NCBI GenBank assembly: GCA_021733705.1
Contig: JAIPKF010000033.1
Coordinates: 1-11,884, forward strand
Length of the DNA: 11,884 nucleotides
Origin: Chthoniobacterales bacterium
GTDB lineage: Bacteria > Verrucomicrobiota > Verrucomicrobiia > Chthoniobacterales > UBA6821
Direction of reading: 5' to 3'
This document shows, in pieces, positions 1 through 5,833 of the stretch. The position numbers and the translations under genes are program-made. Numbering within the stretch: position 1 is the first letter of the stretch; each line of letters begins with the position of its first letter. Under the pieces are notes generated by a model that was given only the letters and a program-made list of their open reading frames with translations, made no database searches and was not told the DNA's origin.

Positions 1-136
1 ATTAGTACAAGGCGGGCGAAGGATTGTGATGCCGGGCTGTATGAGTACATACCGCCCAAATCACAATTCGAGACCAACGCAGTAATGATGAGCTTTCCAC
101 AAGCCGTAATAGATTTAGTGTGAAATATCCGGGTTA
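1..136 (+). repeat. Palindromic MITE-like element, copy A (left end cut by window)
   Basis: The right part of an element of the family described for copy C. It shows the central hairpin: outer arms ATTGTGAT (23-30) and ATCACAAT (60-67), then GGGC (34-37) with GCCC (54-57), then GTATG (39-43), loop AGTA, and CATAC (48-52). It ends with the terminal repeat TGAAATATCCGGGTTA, whose last TA is at 135-136. That TA forms the first two bases of the rfaE2 stop codon as read on the minus strand, so the element boundary lies exactly at the end of that gene. The copy is more diverged than E and F. Identification rests on comparison with the other five copies in the window. Confidence 0.85.
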
Positions 137-607
137 ACTTCTTAATCTCTCTATTAATCGCGTTGTGGAGCGATCCTGGACTAGGGGTAGAATCTGTATA
201 ACTGTACCGCACTCCTTTAATGCTGCTCTCTCCTCTGGATCAAGTGTTTCTGGTGTATAGTCCCCCCCTTTTGCGTAAATAGCAGGCCTTAATTTTTGAA
301 TCACATCACTCACCCGTAATGAGTCAAAAATGGTCACATGATCGACACAGCGTAATGCAGCGAGAACCTCGGCCCGATCGTATTCATTATTTAACGGACG
401 TGTCGGCCCCTTGAGTTCGCGCACCGAACGGTCACTATTGACTGCAATGAGCAGCACATCCCCTAACTGCCGAGCCTGTTCAAGATAGCGGACGTGTCCA
501 AGATGAAGCAGGTCAAAGCAGCCATTCGTTAACACGAGACGCTTTCCCTCACGACGATTTTTTTCTCCTAGTGCAGTTAGTTGGTTGTCAGTAATAAAAT
601 TTTCCAT
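134..607 (-). CDS. rfaE2: D-glycero-beta-D-manno-heptose 1-phosphate adenylyltransferase, stand-alone domain (RfaE2 / HldE C-terminal type)
   Basis: Cytoplasmic nucleotidyltransferase that would transfer AMP from ATP to heptose 1-phosphate, giving ADP-heptose for the LPS inner core. The 157-residue protein has the cytidylyltransferase-like signature TNGCFDLLHLGH (residues 27-38, HLGH at 35-38), the family motif VRELKGPTRP (62-71), KGGDY (113-117) and the terminal STTRLIERL. Its length matches the single-domain form; the HldE kinase domain is absent from this window. I place the start at ATG 605-607, because the frame continues 20 codons upstream only into poly-T sequence and repeat copy B (to an ATG at 667), and those residues are not typical of the family. 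There is a GGAGG at 631-635 on the coding strand, but it is 23 bases from the ATG, too far for a normal ribosome site. The stop codon overlaps the end of repeat copy A. A related CDP/ADP-sugar cytidylyltransferase is a less likely alternative. Confidence 0.9.
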   Translation of the reverse strand: MENFITDNQLTALGEKNRREGKRLVLTNGCFDLLHLGHVRYLEQARQLGDVLLIAVNSDRSVRELKGPTRPLNNEYDRAEVLAALRCVDHVTIFDSLRVSDVIQKLRPAIYAKGGDYTPETLDPEERAALKECGTVIQILPLVQDRSTTRLIERLRS

Positions 608-657
608 GCTTAAAAAGGAAAACAGATAGACCTCCAAAAAAAAAGTGCTTTCTGGAC

Positions 658-921
658 TAACCCGCATATTTCATACCGATTCTGCTGCGGCTTGCGAACA
701 ACTGATGGATACTGCGTCAGCTTCGAATTACTCCTCGGGCAGTGTGTACGCACACAGCCGTCGTCGTAATCCATCACCTTCGTTGACTCGCTCGCTCCCG
801 CTCGTCTCGCCCTTTCAGGGCTGCGTAAAGGCAGTCTCCACCGCGGTCTCCCAACCGCCGGTGCTGTCTGCATCAGGATTCGCGGTGCCTCGCGACGAAC
901 CAGTATGAAATATGCGAGTTA
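658..921 (-). repeat. Palindromic MITE-like element, copy B (long variant, about 262 bp TA to TA)
   Basis: Lies in reverse orientation relative to copies C, E and F. The left terminus reads TAACCCGCATATTTCATACC from 658 and the right terminus CAGTATGAAATATGCGAGTTA to 921, so both terminal inverted repeats are intact. The central hairpin is present: ATTAC (727-731) with GTAAT (766-770), GGC (738-740) with GCC (757-759), and GTGTG (742-746) with CACAC (751-755). It differs from the other copies by roughly 80 extra bases between about 778 and 868, which include a small perfect hairpin GCCCTTTCAGGGC. It is visibly richer in G+C than the flanking genes. Open frames running through it in several directions follow from the repeat and are not supported as genes. 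With copy C it fills most of the divergent intergenic space between rfaE2 and the transporter gene. Confidence 0.85.
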
Positions 922-1102
922 ATCCGGATATTTCATACTGATCGTGACGAGGAGGTCGCGAAGGCTGATGGGGTAAGGCAGACGAGCATTTTGATGCCGG
1001 GCTGTATGTGTACATACTGTCCAAATCAAAATGTGAGTCTAACGCAGCATCCATCTGGCTTCCCGGCCTCCGCAGCAGAATCAGTATGAAATATGCGGGC
1101 TA
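920..1102 (+). repeat. Palindromic MITE-like element, copy C (reference copy, 181 bp TA to TA)
   Basis: A complete element. The left end is TAATCCGGATATTTCATAC from 920 and the right end GTATGAAATATGCGGGCTA to 1102. The left arm (928 to about 975) and the reverse complement of the right arm (about 1045-1096) can be laid over each other with few mismatches: shared blocks include ATATTTCATACTGAT, GGAGG, GAAG and GATGG. The element is therefore one long imperfect palindrome. Its centre is ATTTTGAT (988-995) with ATCAAAAT (1025-1032), enclosing GTATG (1004-1008), loop TGTA, and CATAC (1013-1017). Its left TA (920-921) is the same TA that ends copy B, so the two elements abut in opposite orientation. 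TA flanks and terminal inverted repeats suggest a non-autonomous element moved by an IS630/Tc1-like transposase; that is inference, since no transposase is seen. Confidence 0.88.
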
Positions 1103-1115
1103 GTGATCAAAGACC

Positions 1116-1138
1116 ATTGCACTTGAGACACGTGCAAT
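1116..1138. promoter_or_regulatory. Perfect 7-bp dyad upstream of the DMT transporter gene
   Basis: ATTGCAC (1116-1122) and GTGCAAT (1132-1138) form a perfect inverted repeat with a 9-bp spacer, ending 16 bp before the transporter ATG and starting 13 bp after repeat copy C. The position suits an operator for a dimeric repressor or a short hairpin in the 5' leader. TTGCAC (1117-1122) and TATTAC (1138-1143), 15 bp apart, are a poor match to a sigma70 promoter, so the promoter itself is not settled. No known regulator site is recognised. Confidence 0.4.
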
Positions 1139-1154
1139 ATTACACTTCCTCTTT

Positions 1155-2108
1155 ATGTCTCATTCCAAATCAGCTTCTTTCATTGTTATCAATTACCTTC
1201 TCCTCTTTGGAGCTGGTCTGATCTGGGGCTCACAATATATCCTGAACAAAATTGCTCTTGAAAGTTTTTCGACTTCAATGATCGCTGCAGGACGTGTCGG
1301 AATCGGGGCTCTCACCCTCACTCTTCTCCTTGCAGCACCATTAGAAAAAGATTCCTCCAAAGTTCCAAAATATTATTTTTGGAAAGCACTTCCGGACTTT
1401 ATTCTCATTGGTCTTCTTGAAGCAACTTTACCATGCATCCTTGTGGCATGGGCTCAAATTGAACTGGCAAGTAGCATTGTCGCCATTCTTATTGGGACGG
1501 TACCATTGTTCACAACCCTGCTAGAGGCCTTTTTTATTAAGGAAAGTAAGATCTCAACTAACAAAGCCATGGGGATTTTTTTGGGGTTTATTGGTATTGT
1601 GGTGCTCGTGTGGCCTCAATTTTCTCATGTGGCGATCACAAGTGATTCAGCTCCTGCTTCGCTTTTATTACCAATAGTTGCTGTGCTTGCTTCAGCACTT
1701 TTTTTTGCGATGGCAATGCTTCTTATTCAAGTGCGGCTTGGCTCTCACTTAGGGCCTATCCGTTCTGCTCAAGGAATTCTTGTAGGTGCCACCATCACAA
1801 CTATTCCACTCATGCTCCTATGGACAAAACCGTGGGAGATGACCTCTTTTCATCTGACTTCTTCAGCTATCATAGCATTAGTGATTCTTGGTATTTTCTG
1901 TGGAGGGATCGTCTATACACTTTTTGTCATGCTCATCCATCGTGCTGGGCCAAGCTTTGCCTCCACGTGTAATTATCTAGTCCCTCCTATTGGGGCTTTT
2001 ATTGGAATTGCTTTTAATAGAGAAAAAATGACAGTAACACTTCTTTGCTCCCTCGGCTTGATTCTCTTTTCGTTATGGCTCTCAAGCAAAAAAAAGAAGA
2101 GAGGATGA
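1155..2108 (+). CDS. DMT superfamily transporter, EamA domain
   Basis: A 317-residue inner-membrane protein with about ten hydrophobic segments in two repeats of five, the usual architecture of drug/metabolite transporters of the EamA (DUF6) type. The first repeat opens with the typical WGSQYILNKIALESFS (residues 24-39) and closes with VAILIGTVPLFTTLLEAFF; the second repeat ends with PSFASTCNYLVPPIGAFIG, the counterpart of that motif. The C-terminus is a cytoplasmic basic tail, SSKKKKRG. Such proteins export or import amino acids, purines or other small metabolites; the substrate cannot be read from the sequence. ATG 1155 is the natural start, directly before the first membrane segment. No Shine-Dalgarno sequence precedes it. 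The gene stands alone, divergent from rfaE2 across two repeat elements and convergent with the coiled-coil gene at 2150, with 41 bp between their stop codons. Confidence 0.88.
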   Translation: MSHSKSASFIVINYLLLFGAGLIWGSQYILNKIALESFSTSMIAAGRVGIGALTLTLLLAAPLEKDSSKVPKYYFWKALPDFILIGLLEATLPCILVAWAQIELASSIVAILIGTVPLFTTLLEAFFIKESKISTNKAMGIFLGFIGIVVLVWPQFSHVAITSDSAPASLLLPIVAVLASALFFAMAMLLIQVRLGSHLGPIRSAQGILVGATITTIPLMLLWTKPWEMTSFHLTSSAIIALVILGIFCGGIVYTLFVMLIHRAGPSFASTCNYLVPPIGAFIGIAFNREKMTVTLLCSLGLILFSLWLSSKKKKRG

Positions 2109-2136
2109 TATCGTCAAAATTGACTTTATCTTTTTA

Positions 2137-2151
2137 GAAAATTCAATTTTC
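2137..2151. terminator. Short A/T dyad between convergent genes (weak terminator candidate)
   Basis: GAAAATT-C-AATTTTC is a perfect 7-bp inverted repeat in the gap between the transporter gene and the coiled-coil gene, and it overlaps the latter's stop codon. A second small dyad, GTCAAAATTGAC without its exact centre, precedes it at about 2113-2124. The stem is A/T-only apart from its end pair and has no long T-run after it on either strand, so activity as an intrinsic terminator is doubtful. Confidence 0.2.
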
Positions 2152-3811
2152 ACTCACGATGTTCTGGAACCGTTTTCCATATACCTTCACTCTCTGTCTC
2201 TATCCATTGTTCTTGTAAATGTTCAATAAAATTTCTTGATCCTAATTCACTGAGATTATCCTGAAGTTTTCTGGAGCTTTCTTGGAGTTGCTTGACATGT
2301 GAATGACTCATTCTTAACGCACCTTGGAGTTTTGAAATTTGTTTATCAAGAGCCTCTTTGTGCTCAGAGGATGTGTTTCTTAAATCTTGCATTTGATACA
2401 AATTATTTGCTATCGATGCGGAGACCTGATTTTGGTCATCGATGATTTTGTTGAGAGATTGGGTCTCCATCAAAAGATGTTTGATTTTCATATCTGAAAA
2501 AAGGAGCCCTGCAATATCCCGAGCATATTCTTCATTTTTTTGAGGTGTTGCGATAGGTTCTCGTAATCCTTCAGGGGAGCCTATCATTTCAACAGCACCT
2601 GCAAGCTCACTCAGTAATGAGATTTTACGCTCACACTCATGAAGACCAAGTTGGTTTGTTAATTGCAGAGGGTCATCCTTGAGTTCTTCTATGTAGGATT
2701 CTGCAAGGAAACGAATCTTTTGAACAAAGCTCTCTTCGTGAGTCGGTTCTTCCAAATGCAAGGAACTGAGTGCTTCATTTATTTTATCTTGATGAGCTGA
2801 CATTGTTGTACAACAAGTCTGAATAGATTCTCTTTTAGCAATAATAGATTCACGAATATGCTGAAGATCTGAATTGGCTACCTGCGGGAGTTGTGCAATA
2901 ATACCTCCTGATACCTTGTCTAGCGCTTGGATATAGCTGAGTCGTTTTTTTGAAATACCATTCAAGGTTCTCAATGTATTCTGAATTAATCTTCCATTAA
3001 TTGTTTCAGGAGGGGGGAGAGTCTCGGTTTCTATTTGCAAAGGAATATTGAGCTCTTTAGGAAGTAGACCTCCCATTTTTTTATGAAGCCACCCAACCGC
3101 TCCAGGTTGACTTCCAAGGGTGATACCCTTAATAGCAGCTTTTTCTCCAAGACGATTCACATATTTAGCAGTTCCTTGAAGTGTCTCTCGAACATAGGGA
3201 GCAACTAGATCAAAAGAGGTACTCTGAGACATCACTTTTTGCTCCTCTTGAGTAAAGAGTGCATCGAAGGATTCTTTACCAAAATTTTCTATGCAGGCTT
3301 TTTTGAAATATTCAAATCGGTAAAATTTACCTCCAATGATAGGCTCCCGTGTTGCTTGAGTACTATCTATGGGAGCAGGTTGAATATTGGGACCAGGACC
3401 GTAAATAGCAGGATCTGCATGAGCAGGATTAGAAGCATATTCTGCAAGAGAGGAGAGCCTTGAATCTGCTGGTCTATCATCATGCCATCCATTCAATGCT
3501 GCCCAATTTTTTTGTGCTTCTTCTAGTTCACTTCTATCTTCCTCTGGAGTATTTTCTTCAAAAATAGGGTGAACACTTTTTTTTACTGAAGCAACCAGAG
3601 GACCTACCTGTGTCGATATTCTCTCTAAGAGCGAAGAAAATATTCTCTCTTTCACTGAAGGACGCCTTATATTTTGCCTCTGAGGAGAGCTAGAAACAAG
3701 GGTTATAGGCACACCGCTTAGAGATCCTTTAATATTTTGGGAACCAGAGAACTCTGTTTTGGGCAAAAGGTTTGCTCCACTATGAATGGGGCCAATGGGT
3801 CCTGTGCTCAT
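2150..3811 (-). CDS. Unrecognised 553-residue protein with C-terminal coiled coil
   Basis: I do not recognise a family. The protein has no signal peptide and no convincing membrane segment. Residues 1-60 are rich in Ser, Gly and Pro and end in a basic stretch (QRQNIRRPSVKER). Residues 85-100 are acidic, 125-155 Pro/Ala-rich and probably unstructured, and 160-410 mixed helical. Residues about 440-525 show heptad-like spacing with many Gln, Leu, Lys and Glu, consistent with a coiled coil. The overall form, an unstructured Ser-rich N-terminus followed by helical and coiled-coil regions, is also that of many type III secreted effectors and inclusion proteins in PVC bacteria; this is a resemblance in design only. 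The start is ATG 3809-3811, with a promoter-like pair about 60 bp upstream and no Shine-Dalgarno sequence. The gene follows the SUMF1-fold gene on the same strand after 106 bp, so the two may or may not be co-transcribed. Confidence 0.75.
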   Translation of the reverse strand: MSTGPIGPIHSGANLLPKTEFSGSQNIKGSLSGVPITLVSSSPQRQNIRRPSVKERIFSSLLERISTQVGPLVASVKKSVHPIFEENTPEEDRSELEEAQKNWAALNGWHDDRPADSRLSSLAEYASNPAHADPAIYGPGPNIQPAPIDSTQATREPIIGGKFYRFEYFKKACIENFGKESFDALFTQEEQKVMSQSTSFDLVAPYVRETLQGTAKYVNRLGEKAAIKGITLGSQPGAVGWLHKKMGGLLPKELNIPLQIETETLPPPETINGRLIQNTLRTLNGISKKRLSYIQALDKVSGGIIAQLPQVANSDLQHIRESIIAKRESIQTCCTTMSAHQDKINEALSSLHLEEPTHEESFVQKIRFLAESYIEELKDDPLQLTNQLGLHECERKISLLSELAGAVEMIGSPEGLREPIATPQKNEEYARDIAGLLFSDMKIKHLLMETQSLNKIIDDQNQVSASIANNLYQMQDLRNTSSEHKEALDKQISKLQGALRMSHSHVKQLQESSRKLQDNLSELGSRNFIEHLQEQWIETESEGIWKTVPEHRE

Positions 3812-3871
3812 AATTCGTTTGTTTGCTGAAAGAATAAGATTGCAGCTATGGATGAGTTAATACTCCGTTGC

Positions 3872-3899
3872 ATCATAAATTGCTGTAGCAGGAAATCAA
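3872..3899 (-). promoter_or_regulatory. Sigma70-like promoter candidate for the coiled-coil gene
   Basis: On the minus strand TTGATT (3894-3899, four of six consensus bases) is followed after 16 bp by TATGAT (3872-3877, five of six). Transcription would start near 3865, leaving a leader of about 54 bases before the ATG at 3811. It lies downstream of the preceding gene's stop and of the dyad at 3910-3940, so it could uncouple the two genes. Confidence 0.4.
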
Positions 3900-3909
3900 T
3901 ATTATCCTG

Positions 3910-3940
3910 ATCACCGTTTAGTTCGTAAATGAAAGGTGAT
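3910..3940 (-). terminator. Stem-loop at the end of the SUMF1-fold gene
   Basis: ATCACC (3910-3915) and GGTGAT (3935-3940) are complementary, and within the loop TTTA (3917-3920) can pair with TAAA (3926-3929). The structure spans the stop codon (3918-3920) of the SUMF1-fold gene. No T-tract follows on the minus strand, so it may be a processing or protective hairpin, not a true intrinsic terminator. Confidence 0.3.
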
Positions 3941-5543
3941 TACATTTAGTATTGTTACATTTAGTATTGTGTTTATGCCCCCATCCCCAACCTGGAACTG
4001 AAGTTGAATTTTGAGCTGGAACTGGAACTGGAACTGGAACTGGAACTGGAGCTGGAGCTGGAGCATGTCCATGCTCTATTCCCATCAAGTCAATGAGCTC
4101 ATGAACTTGACCATGAATCCATTCAAAAAAATCGACTATAGAACCCAATCTCACTTCTCTTAATCCATTAGCTAATTTTTCAGCCACATTGATACCAAAG
4201 CGACCTCCAAGCATAGTTGCAATATCAAACATTGCATGTACGAACGTTGCCTCTGCTGCTTCATATTCTCCATTATAATACTCATAAGCAATAACAGCTC
4301 CCATGTAGAGACAGTAAGGAAGAATCATGTATTCCCCAAAAAAGTTGAGAGCTATTGCCTCCAGCACTTCTGTTCCTACATTCGCAGCAATCCATTTAGC
4401 AGCAGTGTAACTTCCACGAGTGATATCAAGACCATAGTGGGTAGGGGCAGTAGCTTCATCAATGAGCTCCTCAGCTAGATCTTTCTTATTTTCTAATTTC
4501 TCATAGGAATTTTTAGAAGATGCGATTCTAAATCCTGTGGTATTATTTCTAGTGGTAATTTCCAGCGCCGTATGTTTACTACGATGGAGTTCACCTGCTT
4601 CAGAAGCCCAAGATCCCCCACGCACAAAGCACTGAGAGATTCCTGTGCTCTCCTCAATATTATTTAAAGAGTAGGTCCACTCACTCACATCTCCCCCCAT
4701 ATCAAAAGTTTCATAAGGCCCAGGAGTATTCTTAAAGAGACCCACTGGTGTTAAGAAGGGCGCTCCACTAGTAGTGTATTCGGAGTACCACCACTGATGT
4801 GGCTTGCAGTAATTTGCAGCTTCACTACTAGATCCTAAGCCATTCCACGGTTCTGACATTGTTTGAGTAGGATAGTTCCAGTAGAGAAAAGAGTCTGAAT
4901 CTTGAACTGAAGGAATGGGGCTCTCAGGATCGTAGGAAATCAATTTTTGAGGATGATGATGGTAGTAGGCAGCCTTATACCACTGATCTTCCGTTGGGAG
5001 AAAATAAGAACTTCCTGCAGATGCCTCTATTGTGACCTCCTCATGATCGTCTCCTGTTGTCTCTATTGTGTAGGCCCCCGTTTCCGTAACCTCGTAGCCC
5101 TCATCACCACAAGGAGATCCATGGCTGAGCCAATTACAAAAACGTAAACAGCAAAAAAGATCAACATAGGTTATTGGAAAATCCTCTCTCCCTGGAATTG
5201 TTTGGTAAGAAAAGAGCCCCTTTTTATCAATTGATTTTTTGATACAACTCACCGCTGGATCATTCTCCATTCTGTCATCAAAAAGTTCATAAGGATCATT
5301 TTTCTTAGCAACAGAATTGAGAAATTCTACGTATTGTTTTGCAGTAACTTTATACTTCCCCATACAAAAGGGATCCTTAACCGCTCCCAACCCTGTTTCA
5401 GGATCTGCTTTATTATTAGGATCAAGAATAGGAACAGATTCTATTGTTTCAAAAAGAGCTTTTTCATCATTGGCTCTCAAATTTAGTAATGAGCTTCCAA
5501 GCACAAAAAAAAGAAGAATGAGTGGGGAGAGGGAGAATTTCAT
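3918..5543 (-). CDS. Exported SUMF1/FGE-fold protein with Pro-rich linker and His/Cys-rich tail
   Basis: A 541-residue protein. A signal peptide (MKFSLSPLILLFFVLGSSLL, likely cleaved after NLRA at residue 24) points to export. Residues about 50-345 form a formylglycine-generating-enzyme (SUMF1) type domain: FCMGKYKVTAKQYVEFLN (59-76), FLPTEDQWYKAAYY (181-194), DMGGDVSEWT (281-290), FVRGGSW (306-312) and TGFRIAS (336-342). Where true FGEs have their active-site cysteine pair after RGGS, this protein reads RGGSWASEAGELHRSK, without cysteine, so sulfatase-activating chemistry is unlikely. The role may be carbohydrate or ligand binding, as in other non-catalytic or EgtB/PvdO-like relatives. Residues 346-490 are helical and unrecognised, with a hydrophobic stretch at about 397-420. 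They are followed by an AP/VP dipeptide run (494-509) and a tail with WGWGHKHNTKCNNTKCNH that could bind metal. The frame is open upstream to a GTG at 5636 inside repeat copy D; I chose ATG 5543 because the signal peptide begins there. No Shine-Dalgarno sequence is seen. Confidence 0.82.
   Translation of the reverse strand: MKFSLSPLILLFFVLGSSLLNLRANDEKALFETIESVPILDPNNKADPETGLGAVKDPFCMGKYKVTAKQYVEFLNSVAKKNDPYELFDDRMENDPAVSCIKKSIDKKGLFSYQTIPGREDFPITYVDLFCCLRFCNWLSHGSPCGDEGYEVTETGAYTIETTGDDHEEVTIEASAGSSYFLPTEDQWYKAAYYHHHPQKLISYDPESPIPSVQDSDSFLYWNYPTQTMSEPWNGLGSSSEAANYCKPHQWWYSEYTTSGAPFLTPVGLFKNTPGPYETFDMGGDVSEWTYSLNNIEESTGISQCFVRGGSWASEAGELHRSKHTALEITTRNNTTGFRIASSKNSYEKLENKKDLAEELIDEATAPTHYGLDITRGSYTAAKWIAANVGTEVLEAIALNFFGEYMILPYCLYMGAVIAYEYYNGEYEAAEATFVHAMFDIATMLGGRFGINVAEKLANGLREVRLGSIVDFFEWIHGQVHELIDLMGIEHGHAPAPAPVPVPVPVPVPAQNSTSVPGWGWGHKHNTKCNNTKCNHLSFTN
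3940..3969. repeat. Two perfect tandem copies of a 15-bp unit
   Basis: TTACATTTAGTATTG occurs at 3940-3954 and again at 3955-3969. On the minus strand this encodes NTKCN twice in the extreme C-terminal tail of the SUMF1-fold protein and duplicates a cysteine. Because the unit is 15 bp, gain or loss of copies would keep the frame. Confidence 0.9.
4013..4063. repeat. Hexanucleotide tandem repeat encoding an Ala-Pro/Val-Pro linker
   Basis: Eight hexamers of GARCTG type: one GAGCTG, five GAACTG, two GAGCTG, then a partial GAG. Read on the minus strand they give the alternating AP and VP dipeptides at residues 494-509 of the SUMF1-fold protein. Slippage here would change the linker length by two residues without shifting the frame. 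X-Pro repeats form stiff extended linkers that hold domains apart or span the periplasm or cell wall. Confidence 0.92.
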
Positions 5544-5615
5544 AGGGAGGGGACAATAACATGAAATCAATATTATGCTTGCGTCTACTTTCAAAAAATT
5601 AGCGCTTCCTTGTCC

Positions 5616-5792
5616 TAATCCGCATATTTTAATCACCTACGGAGACCGGGAAGTGAGATCGATACCACATTTGAATCACACTTTGACTTGGGCAGTAGGG
5701 ATACATATAGCCCTACATCAAAATGCTCGCCTTCCTTTCCCCATCAGGATTCACGGCGCCTTGCGACGAACCAGTATGAAATATCCGGGCTA
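5616..5792 (-). repeat. Palindromic MITE-like element, copy D (about 175 bp TA to TA)
   Basis: Reverse orientation. The left end reads TAATCCGCATATTTTAATC from 5616 and the right end CAGTATGAAATATCCGGGCTA to 5792. The left terminal repeat has decayed slightly. The central arms are ACTTTGAC (5680-5687) and ATCAAAAT (5717-5724); read in the element's forward sense (minus strand here) these pair completely if G-U is allowed. It fills most of the 290 bp between the divergent SUMF1-fold and araC-like genes, leaving 41 bp before the araC-like ATG, so the promoters of both genes must lie in or beside it. A GTG inside it opens a continuous frame into the SUMF1-fold gene. Confidence 0.85.
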
Positions 5793-5833
5793 GTTAGATT
5801 TTTTCATGGAGATAGTAACTTGACTAAAATGGT

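Noticed and set aside
645..908. Open frames of 79-87 codons on both strands within copies B and C
   Set aside because: They follow the repeat sequence in both directions, cross element borders and show no protein family; the palindromic nature makes mirrored open frames expected.
658..1102. Transposase or insertion sequence explaining the repeats
   Set aside because: No transposase motif is present in any frame here; the copies are too short to encode one.
3905..3945. Strong intrinsic terminator after the SUMF1-fold gene
   Set aside because: The hairpin is real but no T-run follows it on the transcribed strand, so it is listed only as a low-confidence stem-loop.
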